From positions 1,302,001 through 1,366,000 of the forward strand of contig CAWAWM010000004.1 in the NCBI GenBank assembly GCA_963785765.1: DNA of 64,000 bases. The letters run 5' to 3'. Shown here one piece after another: positions 51,935 through 59,802 of the stretch (position 1 is the stretch's first letter; every line of letters starts with the position of its first letter). The notes below the pieces were generated by a model. The model had not been told where the DNA came from and did not search any database. It saw nothing but the letters and a program-made list of their open reading frames with translations. A program made the position numbers and the translations under genes. The DNA comes from DATBGO01 sp963785765. GTDB lineage: Bacteria > Actinomycetota > Actinomycetes > Streptosporangiales > Streptosporangiaceae.

Positions 51935-52168
51935 TTGTCACTGACCCACTCTCCGGAGATGCACAAGAACCTCATCGCCCGCATCCCTATCGTCACAGGA
52001 CGTGAACTCCGAGAGTGGTTCCATCGACTTGAGTCCGGACCCGCGTTCTCCCGCTGCCAGGAACGTGCCCACTGGCTGGCCGACGAGCATGGCCTGACCC
52101 ATGGCTACGCCAGCGCCATCGTGCACGAGTACGAGGTGCAGCGCAGGCTCAGGCGCAGCCGGAGCTAA
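51935..52168 (+). CDS. DUF4287-like small protein
   Basis: A 77-residue protein with a helical block WFHRLESGPAFSRCQERAHWL and the end DEHGLTHGYASAIVHEYE, close to the DUF4287 pattern (helices with GLxxGxAxAIV). Likely soluble; function unknown. The TTG at 51935 is chosen because GGAGGTG lies about six bases upstream; an ATG at 51959 has GGAG directly abutting it. The stop codon is immediately followed by the GTG of the PPOX gene, so the two are translated in tandem. Confidence 0.72.
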   Translation: MSLTHSPEMHKNLIARIPIVTGRELREWFHRLESGPAFSRCQERAHWLADEHGLTHGYASAIVHEYEVQRRLRRSRS

Positions 52169-52579
52169 GTGGATCCGCAGCACGCCAGGGAGTTCCTGCG
52201 GGCTCATCATCGCGCGGTCCTGGCGACGGCGCGATCTGACGGGCGGCCGCAGCTGTCACCGGTCACCGCGACCGTCGATGCCCAGGGCCGGGTCCTCATC
52301 AGTACCCGCGAAACCGCGATCAAGGCCAAGAACCTTGCTCGTGATGCGCGCACGACGCTGTGCGTGTTCACCGACGGGTTCTTCGGCGAGTGGATCGTCA
52401 TCGACGGCACCGCCGAGCTCGTCCATCTCCCGGACGCTATGGACGTCCTCATCGATTATTACCGGCGGGTGGCGGGTGAGCATCCCGACTGGGACAGCTA
52501 CCGGGAAGCGATGCGACGAGACCAGCGGCTGATCGTCAGAATAACGATCACTAGGGCCGGCCCGGATACCAGCGGCTGA
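52169..52579 (+). CDS. PPOX-class F420/FMN-dependent oxidoreductase
   Basis: A 136-residue split-barrel protein of the pyridoxamine-5'-phosphate-oxidase-like superfamily. ARSDGRPQLSPVTATVDAQG and ETAIKAKNLARDARTTLCV in outline are typical of the F420-dependent actinobacterial subfamily (core motif KAKNLARD). Actual cofactor choice (F420 or FMN) cannot be fixed by eye. GTG at 52169 directly abuts the stop of the DUF4287-like gene. Downstream is a 300-bp gene-free stretch leading to the tRNA-like gene. Confidence 0.88.
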   Translation: MDPQHAREFLRAHHRAVLATARSDGRPQLSPVTATVDAQGRVLISTRETAIKAKNLARDARTTLCVFTDGFFGEWIVIDGTAELVHLPDAMDVLIDYYRRVAGEHPDWDSYREAMRRDQRLIVRITITRAGPDTSG

Positions 52580-52670
52580 TCGGTCCCCGCCACCGCCAGC
52601 CACCGCCATGATTGTTGACACTACATAATCTAACATCGGGTGCAGGTCCGGCTCATTAATGGGTTACTAG

Positions 52671-52688
52671 AATTACTTAACGGTAATT
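52671..52688. promoter_or_regulatory. Inverted repeat AATTAC-N6-GTAATT
   Basis: A perfect 6-bp-arm palindrome in the A/T-rich gap between the PPOX gene and the tRNA-like gene. No gene starts next to it. The 52,580-52,780 stretch otherwise holds nothing I recognise. Confidence 0.35.
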
Positions 52689-52784
52689 TGTGCTCCATCG
52701 AGCAGACATAAGCGGGCGGCGCGGCCGGCATACTGGACCAGCCAGGCAGACATATCTGGACCGCCGCACGGAGCCCGACAACCT

Positions 52785-52813
52785 GCGACGCCAGCCACTC
52801 GGACTGGCGTCGC
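52785..52813. terminator. 10-bp perfect hairpin downstream of the tRNA-like gene
   Basis: GCGACGCCAG and its exact complement flank a 9-base loop. It lies about 80 bp beyond the 3' end of the minus-strand tRNA-like gene and could terminate its transcript, or that of the plus-strand PPOX gene. Confidence 0.5.
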
Positions 52814-52892
52814 CAGGTCGCGAAACACGGTGATTGACTGAACAGTCAACCATGCGAACGGCGCGGTAAGCGGCATCCTGGCCGCTCAGACG

Positions 52893-52966
52893 TACCCCCG
52901 GTCGGAGTCGAACCGACACTGGGGACCCTTTTAGGGGGGCCGCCTCTTCCTTTGGGCTACGGGGGC
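52893..52966 (-). tRNA. tRNA-like gene with non-canonical anticodon loop (UAA if a 7-base loop is assumed)
   Basis: The minus strand folds as a cloverleaf. The acceptor stem GCCCCCG pairs with CGGGGGT (one G-U). The D arm GCCC-AAAGGAAG-AGGC keeps the GG pair. The T arm is GTCGG-TTCGACT-CCGAC, fully paired with TTC and A in place. The discriminator base is A and no CCA is encoded. The anticodon arm is odd. With a 7-base loop CCTAAAA the stem GCCCC/GGGTC has one mismatch, base 33 is C instead of U, and the anticodon is UAA (Leu UUA). With a fully paired stem GGCCC/GGGTC the loop has 8 bases. The variable region is short, unlike normal tRNA-Leu. A TATCAT box lies just upstream. Confidence 0.6.
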
Positions 52967-53143
52967 TTAGTGATGATACCCCGCGCCGTTCAGCTAACTC
53001 TAGATTAACGGATTAAGGTGAGTCCGATTCTCGCCCAATGGCACCCATCTAATTTATTTGATCTGTCTAGTCCATACGCCGAGTGACTAATGCCTAGACC
53101 CTATATACGCTCTGTAAGCACATCGTCTCAGCGCACCGAAACG

Positions 53144-54013
53144 CTACAGGCCGGCCTGAACGCGGGCCCGGCGGAAGACCGCGTCCAGCATCGCGTCGGT
53201 GACGCGGCCGGTGAACGTGTTCTGCTGGCTGGGGTGATAGCAGCCCAGGACGACCAGCGGGGCACGGGCTGCACCGGCACGATCTGCGCCAGCACGATCT
53301 GCACCGTCACGATCTGCACCAGCACGATCTGCACCAGCCCGGCCGACCAGCACCTCGGCACCATGCCCGAACGCCGGGCGCGGCCTGGGAATCGCCAGGC
53401 CCAGCAGGGCCAGCTGCGGCCACACCGCTTGCCAGGCGAAATGACCGAGGCACACGATGACACGGAGGTGTTCCGAAACCAGCTGGAGTTCCGCGGTCAG
53501 CCACGGCGCGCAGGCTTCCCGCTCGGCGACGGACGGCTTGTTGGCCGGCGGTGCGCACCGGACCGCGGCCGCCATGCGCACCGCATCCAGGCGCTGCCCG
53601 TCTCCAGCCGCCGTGCTGGTGGGCTGAGCGGCTAGCCCGCACCGCCACAGGGACGCGAACAGGACGTCCCCGCTACGGTCGCCGGTAAAGATGCGCCCGG
53701 TGCGGTTGCCACCGTGCGCGGCGGGAGCGAGGCCCACGACCAGCACGCGCGGCTGCTGCGCGCCCCAGCCGGGAACCGGCCGTCCCCAGTACGGCTCGGA
53801 CCGGAATGATCTGCGCTTGTCGGCGGCCACCTGCTCACGCCAGGCCACCAGCCGCTCGCAGGCGCGGCAGACCGACTGCCGGGCAGCCAGCTCGGCCAGC
53901 GTCCCGGCGGAGGCGGCCAGCGTACGGACATCCGCGGCGTCGCGCGCGATCGGGGTTGCGGGGCTGGCCGGATCCTCCGGCCAGCCGGTGCCCGGCGGTG
54001 CGGGGCCGGTCAC
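53144..54013 (-). CDS. Uracil-DNA glycosylase, family 5 (UdgB-like)
   Basis: A 289-residue DNA repair enzyme removing uracil and related bases. The family block is VVGLAPAAHGGNRTGRIFTG in outline (core GLAPAAHGGNRTG) and the C-terminal active-site loop is CYHPSQQNTFTG. Iron-sulfur-type Cys residues are in QSVCRACERL, AVRCAPP and IVCLGHF. An in-frame 15-bp repeat inserts GADRA units near residues 225-245. The start overlaps the ppx stop by four bases (GTGA), so it is the last gene of the eno-ftsB-DUF501-ppx run. Confidence 0.92.
   Translation of the reverse strand: MTGPAPPGTGWPEDPASPATPIARDAADVRTLAASAGTLAELAARQSVCRACERLVAWREQVAADKRRSFRSEPYWGRPVPGWGAQQPRVLVVGLAPAAHGGNRTGRIFTGDRSGDVLFASLWRCGLAAQPTSTAAGDGQRLDAVRMAAAVRCAPPANKPSVAEREACAPWLTAELQLVSEHLRVIVCLGHFAWQAVWPQLALLGLAIPRPRPAFGHGAEVLVGRAGADRAGADRDGADRAGADRAGAARAPLVVLGCYHPSQQNTFTGRVTDAMLDAVFRRARVQAGL
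53278..53337. repeat. In-frame 15-bp repeat in the UDG gene
   Basis: Four units of CACGATCTGCACCAG start at 53278, 53293, 53308 and 53323 with few changes. On the coding strand they give GADRA-type pentapeptides between the body of the enzyme and its last motif. Confidence 0.9.
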
Positions 54014-55167
54014 GGCCGCAGGGCAGTGCCCGCGAGCGACCAGGCGATGCCATCCAGGATGTCGTGCTCGCTGGCCACCACCTCCGTGAAGCCGAAGTTC
54101 CGCACTATCCGGTCCAGCACCAGCGCCCCGGCGCCGATCACGTCCACCCGGCCCGGGTGCATCACGCTGATGCCCGCCCGCTCCGGTCGGCTCATCCGCA
54201 GCAGTGCCGCTGTCACCGCGCTGACCGCGCTGGCCGGTATCTGGGCGTGATGGATGCGGTCCGGGTCATAGGCGTCAAGGCCGAGCGCGATCGCGGCGAC
54301 CGTGGTCACCGATCCGGCCAGGCCCACCAGCGTGCGGGCGCTGGCCACCGGAAGCTTGGCGGCGACCAGGCTCAGCGCGGCGTCGATGTCGGCGGTCGCC
54401 GCCGCGATCTCGGCCGGTGTCGGCGGGTCGGAATGCAGATGCCGCTCGGTCAGCCGGACGCAGCCGATGTCTACGGACAGCGCGGCGAGCCGGTCCTGCC
54501 TCCAGGCGCCATTCCCGCCGACCACGAACTCGGTCGACCCGCCGCCGATGTCAGTGACCAGATAGGGCGGCGCCAGCGGAGCAGGCCCCGGCCCAGCGTC
54601 CAGCCCTGGCCCCGGCCCAGCGTCCGGCCCCGGCCCGAACTCCGCCGTGGCCCCGAGGAAGCCCAGGCGTGCCTCCTGCTCGCCGCTGAGGACCTCGGGC
54701 GCGACGCCCAGTATCGCGTTGACCCCGCGAACGAACTCCGCAGCGTTAGCGGCATCCCTGGTCGCGCTGGTCGCGACCATCCGGACCGCGGTTGCTGAAG
54801 CCGAATCGATCGCCCGAGCATATTCCGCGAGCATCCGGAACGTCCGGTCCAGCGCGTCAGCCGCCAGCCTGCCGGTGGCGTCGACGCCCTGGCCGAGCCT
54901 GACGATCTCCATCCGGCGGCTCAGGTCGGTGAGCGTGCCCCGGGCCGGATCGATGTCGGCGATCAGCAGCCGCAGCGAGTTGGTACCGCAATCGATCGCG
55001 GCCACCCGGACCGTACCGGGCTGGCTGGCCGTACCGGGCTGGCTGACCGTACCGGGCTCGCTGGCCGTGCCGGGCTGGCTGACCGGGCCGGGCTGGACCC
55101 CGGCGACCGCGCCGTGCACCGTCCCGGCCGCCGGCTCCTGCCCAGCCTCGTCTATCCGCTCGTTCAC
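54010..55167 (-). CDS. Ppx/GppA family phosphatase
   Basis: A 385-residue exopolyphosphatase / guanosine pentaphosphatase-type protein of the actin-like ATPase fold. RVAAIDCGTNSLRLLIADID in outline (core AIDCGTNSLRLL) starts the domain, preceded by about 50 residues of SQPGTA/V repeats. The second phosphate motif is YLVTDIGGGSTEFVVG and the third GLAGSVTTVA. A GPGPDAGPGP linker near residue 190 is a lineage expansion. GTG start at 55167. It overlaps the UDG gene by four bases. Confidence 0.93.
   Translation of the reverse strand: MNERIDEAGQEPAAGTVHGAVAGVQPGPVSQPGTASEPGTVSQPGTASQPGTVRVAAIDCGTNSLRLLIADIDPARGTLTDLSRRMEIVRLGQGVDATGRLAADALDRTFRMLAEYARAIDSASATAVRMVATSATRDAANAAEFVRGVNAILGVAPEVLSGEQEARLGFLGATAEFGPGPDAGPGPGLDAGPGPAPLAPPYLVTDIGGGSTEFVVGGNGAWRQDRLAALSVDIGCVRLTERHLHSDPPTPAEIAAATADIDAALSLVAAKLPVASARTLVGLAGSVTTVAAIALGLDAYDPDRIHHAQIPASAVSAVTAALLRMSRPERAGISVMHPGRVDVIGAGALVLDRIVRNFGFTEVVASEHDILDGIAWSLAGTALRP
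55013..55096. repeat. In-frame 18-bp repeat in the ppx 5' region
   Basis: About four and a half copies of GTACCGGGCTGGCTG(G/A)CC start at 55013, 55031, 55049 and 55067. They encode the SQPGT(A/V) repeats ahead of the Ppx domain. Confidence 0.9.
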
Positions 55168-55191
55168 CGCATCAGCCTGCCATTGAACTCA

Positions 55192-55731
55192 TCACTCCGC
55201 TGACCGGTCAGCCACGACACAAGGGCCTGCGAGCCACCATTTTCCGGCCGCCCGCACCGCCTCGCGGCCGAGCGGGTTGGTGCCCGGCACCGCGAGCTCG
55301 TGCGCCACGAGAGCGTGCAGGCATTTCACCCGGTCCGGCATGCCGCCGGCACTCTGCGTACCCGGCGGCAGCGGCTCGACCGCGGCCGCCCGGGCCGCCG
55401 CAGCCCGCCGAGCGAGGTAGTCCCGGTGGGCTGCCGCATAGGCTTCGCTGAGGTCCGGCTCGGTGGCGAGCCGCCCGGCCAGGTCGCGCATCATCCCCGC
55501 CGCCTCAAGCCGGCTGACGGCGGCGGCGGCGCGCGGGCACGTCAGGTAGTACAGGGTCGGGAACGGCGTGCCGTCCGGCAGGCGAGGCGCAGTCTCGACG
55601 ACGTCGGGCAGCCCGCACGGGCAGCGGTGCGCGACCGCGCGAAGTCCCCGGGGCGGCCGGCCAAGCTGCGCGGCCACCGCAGCCGCATCGGCCTTCGACA
55701 CGCCCAGCACAGCCGGGCTGTCGTCGGTCAC
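55192..55731 (-). CDS. DUF501 domain-containing protein
   Basis: A 179-residue conserved actinobacterial protein. Family blocks are VAHRCPCGLPDVVETAPRLP in outline (core HRCPCGLPDVV), PFPTLYYLTCP and VKCLHALVAHELA. Four conserved Cys residues suggest a metal site. The function is unknown, but its fixed position between ftsB and ppx is seen in many actinobacteria. ATG at 55731, 16 bp after the ftsB stop. Confidence 0.93.
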   Translation of the reverse strand: MTDDSPAVLGVSKADAAAVAAQLGRPPRGLRAVAHRCPCGLPDVVETAPRLPDGTPFPTLYYLTCPRAAAAVSRLEAAGMMRDLAGRLATEPDLSEAYAAAHRDYLARRAAAARAAAVEPLPPGTQSAGGMPDRVKCLHALVAHELAVPGTNPLGREAVRAAGKWWLAGPCVVADRSAE

Positions 55732-55747
55732 GCCCGGCCGCCTATGA

Positions 55748-56164
55748 TCACCTGGCTCCGCTCTTGTCCGCCTGCTGAACCGAGGTCCACACTCGCTCGT
55801 ACCAGGCCGGCGCGGCGGCGGCGCGCGACTGCGGCAGGGCCCGGCCGACCGGCTTGCCGCCGCTCACGATCACGTAACAGGTGTCGGCCGGCAGGCACAT
55901 ATGCAGGTTGTCCCGGGCCTGCTGCTCCACGTACGCGGGACTATCGAGGCGCTGCTGCTCATTCTGCAAGGCGTTGACCTGAGCCATGATCGCCTGCCGC
56001 TGTGCTTCCAGCTGGCCGATCCTGCGGCTCTGGGCGATGTACTCACGGACCGGGTAGGCGAGGCTCAGCGCGATCGCGCAGAGCACTAGGGCCAGCAGCG
56101 CGGCGCGGCCGGTAAACCGCGGTGCGTCCGGCTGGCCCGGGCGGCGGACCGCCGGTGCTTTCAC
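55748..56164 (-). CDS. Septum formation initiator, FtsB/DivIC-like
   Basis: A 138-residue bitopic division protein. One transmembrane helix (ALLALVLCAIALSLAYPV) is followed by a coiled coil (SRRIGQLEAQRQAIMAQVN) and the DivIC block LDSPAYVEQQARDNLHM. It stabilises the FtsL/FtsQ part of the divisome. GTG at 56164 overlaps the enolase stop by four bases, which decides the start; the open frame further upstream belongs to antisense of eno. Confidence 0.92.
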   Translation of the reverse strand: MKAPAVRRPGQPDAPRFTGRAALLALVLCAIALSLAYPVREYIAQSRRIGQLEAQRQAIMAQVNALQNEQQRLDSPAYVEQQARDNLHMCLPADTCYVIVSGGKPVGRALPQSRAAAAPAWYERVWTSVQQADKSGAR

Positions 56165-57447
56165 CGGCCGCCAGCCGACGAGCGCGGGAATGCCGCTCGT
56201 CCCGCGTACGAGGCCGCGTCGCCCAGCAGCTCCTCGATGCGCAGCAGCTGGTTGTACTTGGCGACTCGCTCCGACCGGCACGGCGCGCCGGTCTTCATCT
56301 GGCCGCAGTTGATCGCCACCGCGAGATCAGCGATGGTGGTGTCTTCGGTCTCGCCGGACCGGTGACTGATCTGGCAGGTGAAGCCGGAGCGGTGGGCCAG
56401 TGCGACGGCGTTCAGGGTCTCGGTCAAGGTGCCGATCTGATTGACCTTGACCAGTAGCGAATTGGCCGAGTGCTCGGCGATGCCGCGGCGCAGCCGCTCT
56501 GGATTGGTGACGAAGATGTCGTCACCAACGATCTGGACGCGGCTGCCGAGTGCCGCCGTCAGGTCGTGCCAGCCGGTCCAGTTCTCTTCCTGCAGCGGAT
56601 CTTCCAGCGACACGATCGGATAGGCGTCGAGCCAGTCGGCGTAGGTCCTGGTCATCGCGGCCGCGTCGGCCCGGCGGCCCTCGAAGTGGTAGCTGCCGTC
56701 GGCGAAGAACGAATTGGCGGCGGCGTCGATGGCCAGCGCCACGTCCTGTCCTGGTACCAGGCCCGCCTTGCCGATCGCCTCGACGATCAGGTCCAGGGCG
56801 GCCCGGTTGTGGTCGAGGTCGGGGGCGAAGCCCCCCTCGTCTCCGACGCCGGTGTTCAGTCCGTGCTGCTGGAGCACGGATTTCAGGGCATGGTAGGTCT
56901 CCGCGCCCCAGCGGACGGCCTCGGCGAAGGTCGCCGCGCCGACCGGGGCGATCATGAACTCCTGGATGTCAACGTTGCTGTCGGCATGCGCGCCGCCGTT
57001 GAGGATGTTCATCATCGGCACCGGCAGGATGTGCGCATTCGGGCCGCCGATATAACGGAACAGCGGCAGCCGGGCCCACTCGGCCGCAGCCTTGGCGACC
57101 GCCAGGCTGACCCCGACGATCGCGTTGGCACCGAGCCTGGACTTGTCGGGCGTCCGGTCCAGGTCGATCAGGGCCTGGTCGATCAGCCGCTGATCATCGG
57201 CGTCATATCCGAGCAGGGCCGGCTGGATCTCGTCGATGACCGCCTGCACCGCCTTGGTGACGCCCTTGCCGCCGTACTCGGGGCCGCCGTCGCGCAACTC
57301 GACGGCCTCGAACGCGCCGGTCGACGCCCCGCTGGGCACGCCGGCCCGGCCCAGCGTGCCGTCGTCGAGCACGACTTCGACCTCGACAGTCGGATTGCCG
57401 CGCGAGTCCAGGATCTGCCTGGCGTGAATGGCTTCGATGGCGGCCAC
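56161..57447 (-). CDS. eno: Enolase
   Basis: A 428-residue glycolytic enzyme interconverting 2-phosphoglycerate and phosphoenolpyruvate. The N-terminus IEAIHARQILDSRGNPTVE in outline (core DSRGNPTVEVEV) is followed by the GASTGAFEAVELRDG loop. Metal ligands lie in the ALAIDAAANSF, SLEDPLQEEN and VGDDIFVTNP segments, and SHRSGETED is the conserved C-terminal loop. Length is standard. GTG at 57447 with GGGAG upstream. First gene of the eno-ftsB-DUF501-ppx-udg run. Confidence 0.96.
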   Translation of the reverse strand: MAAIEAIHARQILDSRGNPTVEVEVVLDDGTLGRAGVPSGASTGAFEAVELRDGGPEYGGKGVTKAVQAVIDEIQPALLGYDADDQRLIDQALIDLDRTPDKSRLGANAIVGVSLAVAKAAAEWARLPLFRYIGGPNAHILPVPMMNILNGGAHADSNVDIQEFMIAPVGAATFAEAVRWGAETYHALKSVLQQHGLNTGVGDEGGFAPDLDHNRAALDLIVEAIGKAGLVPGQDVALAIDAAANSFFADGSYHFEGRRADAAAMTRTYADWLDAYPIVSLEDPLQEENWTGWHDLTAALGSRVQIVGDDIFVTNPERLRRGIAEHSANSLLVKVNQIGTLTETLNAVALAHRSGFTCQISHRSGETEDTTIADLAVAINCGQMKTGAPCRSERVAKYNQLLRIEELLGDAASYAGRAAFPRSSAGGR

Positions 57448-57627
57448 TGAGAACTCCCGACGCTGCGAAGACGGAGACGACATGTCCGCATTGGAGCCTA
57501 GTGGACTCACCGCACGGCGGCGCAGCGGCCACGCCGGACGCCCAATCGCTGGTGAGCACCTGGGCGGCGGACGGCCCGGCCAGCTATCTCGGGTGTCAAG
57601 ATAAGGCGCGCGGGTAGCTTGTCGGGC

Positions 57628-58174
57628 GTGGCCGTTGAGCCGGTACATATCACCGAGTACGACCCAGCGTGGCAGTCGGGATTCCGCAGCCAGCAGCCGG
57701 GGGTCTCGCTGATCCTGGCGCCCTGGCTGGCCGCCCTGCTGGAACACGTCGGCTCCACGTCGGTGCCTGGGCTGGCCGCCAAGCCTGTTATCGACATGCT
57801 CGGTCCCGTGCGCTCCCTGACCGAGGCGCAGGACGCCGTGCCGGCGCTGGCGGCCGGCGGCTGGCAGTTCTGGCCCGATGACCCCGGCCGGCGCATACCG
57901 GCTGTGGTTTCTTCGTCCGAGCCCGGTGGCGCGTACGCACCATCTCTACCTGATTGCGCAGCACGACCCCCACGCCAGGGCGCTGCTGGCCTTCCGGGAT
58001 GCGTTGCGCGCTGATCCGCGCCTTCGCGACGAGTACGCGCAGCTCAAGCGGCAGCTCGCGACGAAGCACCGGAGCAACAGGAACGCTTACACCAATGCCA
58101 AGGACGACTTCGTCCGGCGGGTCCTGCGGTCGGCAGGCATCCAGGCGCCGGTTCGAAGTCCGCTACCCGAGTAG
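57628..58174 (+). pseudogene. GrpB-like (UPF0157) family gene with a frameshift
   Basis: The first frame reads VHITEYDPAWQ, then LEHVGSTSVPGLAAKPVIDM, the hallmark of the GrpB/UPF0157 nucleotidyltransferase-like family. Sense stops at GGWQFWPDDPGRR near 57,890. A different frame then continues YRLWFLRPSPVARTHHLYLI and ends DDFVRRVLRSAG. One extra base near 57,891-57,895 would account for the break. GTG at 57628 is the preferred start, with TTG at 57619 as alternative. The gene lies between two minus-strand runs. The role of the family is unknown. Confidence 0.85.
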
Positions 58175-58196
58175 CCGCTCCGGTGCGCAGTCCTGG

Positions 58197-59078
58197 CTAG
58201 GGCTCCGGGGCGTGCTCCCGGAACCGCTCCCAGGCCAGAACGCGGTCGCGATAGGCGCGGGCGGCCGCCCGCAGCTCGAGCTCCGGGTCAAGTCCCGCCT
58301 CGCAGGCCCTGGTCACGAGCGTGAAGAGGGCCGCGCCCAGCTCGCCGACCGGCTGATCCGCCAAGTCAGCCAGCTCTGGCGGCACGCCGGCGCGGCCTGC
58401 GCGACGCTGCAGCTGAGCCGCGAGCGACAGGGCGGGCTGCCCGAACGGAACGCCGTCAAGCACGGAGCCGCCGCCACCACCGGACGCCGCCCGGGCCGCC
58501 GCTCGCTCGGCCGCTTTGATCGCGTCCCAGTTCTGCTTGACCTCGCCGGCGCCGGTGACCGTCACGTCGCCGAACACGTGCGGGTGCCTGCGCACCAGCT
58601 TGCTGGCGATGCCGTCGGCCACGTCGTCGATGGTGTAGCCGGTCCCGTCGGCCCGCTCCGCCGCTACCCGGGCGTGGAAAAGCACCTGCAGCAGGACGTC
58701 GCCGAGTTCCTCACGCAGGTCAGCCGGGTCGCCGCCCTCCAGTGCCTCGAGCGCCTCGTAAGTCTCTTCGAGCAGGTAGGGGGCCAGCGACTCGTGGGTC
58801 TGCTTGGCGTCCCAGGGGCATTCGGTCCGTAGCCGGTCCATGACGGCGACCAGGTTCAGCAGCCGGCTGCCCGGAGCATCCTGGCCAGCCGATTTATCCG
58901 GGCCGGCCCGCCGCCCCGGACTGGCCGACCCCGCGGAGCCGACGGGCCCGCCGGAGCTGGGCGGCGCCGCGGAGCTGGGCGGCTCCGCGGAGCTGGCCGG
59001 TGGCGTGGAGCTGGCCGGTGGCGTGGAGCTGGCCGGTGGCGCCGGGACGCCCTCGGGGTTGTTCGGGTCCTGCGTCAC
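58197..59078 (-). CDS. mazG: MazG family nucleotide pyrophosphohydrolase
   Basis: A 293-residue house-cleaning NTP pyrophosphatase. The first MazG domain has RLRTECPWDAKQTHESL and the metal motif LEETYEALEALE then LREELGDVLLQVLFH. A second partial domain follows (residues 215-290). The first 65 residues are Pro/Ser repeats (PPASST) from an 18-bp DNA repeat. GTG at 59078 with GGAGA upstream, 14 bp after the SurA-like lipoprotein stop. Confidence 0.93.
   Translation of the reverse strand: MTQDPNNPEGVPAPPASSTPPASSTPPASSAEPPSSAAPPSSGGPVGSAGSASPGRRAGPDKSAGQDAPGSRLLNLVAVMDRLRTECPWDAKQTHESLAPYLLEETYEALEALEGGDPADLREELGDVLLQVLFHARVAAERADGTGYTIDDVADGIASKLVRRHPHVFGDVTVTGAGEVKQNWDAIKAAERAAARAASGGGGGSVLDGVPFGQPALSLAAQLQRRAGRAGVPPELADLADQPVGELGAALFTLVTRACEAGLDPELELRAAARAYRDRVLAWERFREHAPEP
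58960..59043. repeat. In-frame 18-bp repeat in mazG
   Basis: Three clean copies of GAGCTGGCCGGTGGCGTG start at 58990, 59008 and 59026, with degenerate copies before them. They encode the PPASST run at the MazG N-terminus. Confidence 0.9.
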
Positions 59079-59092
59079 GCCGGTTTCGTCTC

Positions 59093-59788
59093 CTAACAGG
59101 CCGGCGTCAGCTGCGGCTTCGCCGAGGGGCTGGCCGACGGGGACGGGGACGCTGCCGGCGGCGTCGCTGACAGCGTCGACGGCGTGGAGATGACGCTGAT
59201 CTGGCTGTAGTCGAGCATGCCGAATTGTGGATTGATCTTGATGTTCAGGCTCTTGGAAGCCCGGCACTGAACCGTGTTGAACTGCGTCTGCAGCGTCTGC
59301 AGCGCGGCCTGCTGGGTGGGCAGCTTGCCGCCGTCCAGCTGGGCGATCACCGCATTCTCGATCGCCTGGTACCGGCCCAGGTCGGGGATCAGGTCCGGCG
59401 GCAGCCCGTTGGCGACGGCGAGCTCGGGCAGCGTGGCGGTACTGCCGCCCTGCTTGATCTGGGCGTTGATCTCGGCCAGCGCACGCTGCGCGTCGCCGGT
59501 GGTCACGGTGATGTTCTGCTGAGTCGCCAGCGTGTCCCGCACCTGGAACCTGACCAGCCAGCTCAGGGCCTGCTGCGGCATCTGCGACACCGGGTACTGC
59601 AGCTGAATCTTGCCCTTGTCGGCAAGGTAGGCGGAATTCAGGTCGGATACCTGAGCGGCGAGCGTGGCGGAGGAGATCCGCTGGCTCCCGAGGACCGCGG
59701 CGGCGCCCATCTCCACGGGCCCGCAGGCCGCGACGGCGATGCCAGCGACCGCTATGGCCGCGCCCAACTTCATCGAGGTGCGGAGCAC
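59093..59788 (-). CDS. SurA N-terminal domain lipoprotein
   Basis: A 231-residue exported lipoprotein. The signal MKLGAAIAVAGIAVAAC in outline ends in a lipobox Cys (AVAAC) near residue 22. The body has the chaperone-like SurA_N pattern (VLGSQRISSATLAAQVSDL; WLVRFQVRDTLA) and no PPIase domain. A Ser/Pro/Ala tail closes it. I prefer GTG 59788 with AGGAGGG upstream; an ATG at 59806 overlaps the mfd stop (ATGA) and is an alternative. Likely an envelope folding factor (inference). Confidence 0.85.
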   Translation of the reverse strand: MLRTSMKLGAAIAVAGIAVAACGPVEMGAAAVLGSQRISSATLAAQVSDLNSAYLADKGKIQLQYPVSQMPQQALSWLVRFQVRDTLATQQNITVTTGDAQRALAEINAQIKQGGSTATLPELAVANGLPPDLIPDLGRYQAIENAVIAQLDGGKLPTQQAALQTLQTQFNTVQCRASKSLNIKINPQFGMLDYSQISVISTPSTLSATPPAASPSPSASPSAKPQLTPAC

Positions 59789-59802
59789 GTCGACGTCCCT
59801 CC

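Noticed and set aside
52615..52636. TTGACA followed by TAACAT as a promoter
   Set aside because: The spacing is only about 10 bp and no plus-strand gene follows.
52893..52966. bldA-type tRNA-Leu(UAA)
   Set aside because: No long class II variable arm and base 33 is C, so it cannot be called a normal leucine tRNA.
22472..58174. The odd tRNA as a suppressor of the observed frameshifts
   Set aside because: The breaks are of both directions and have no common codon context, so one frameshift-decoding tRNA would not explain them.
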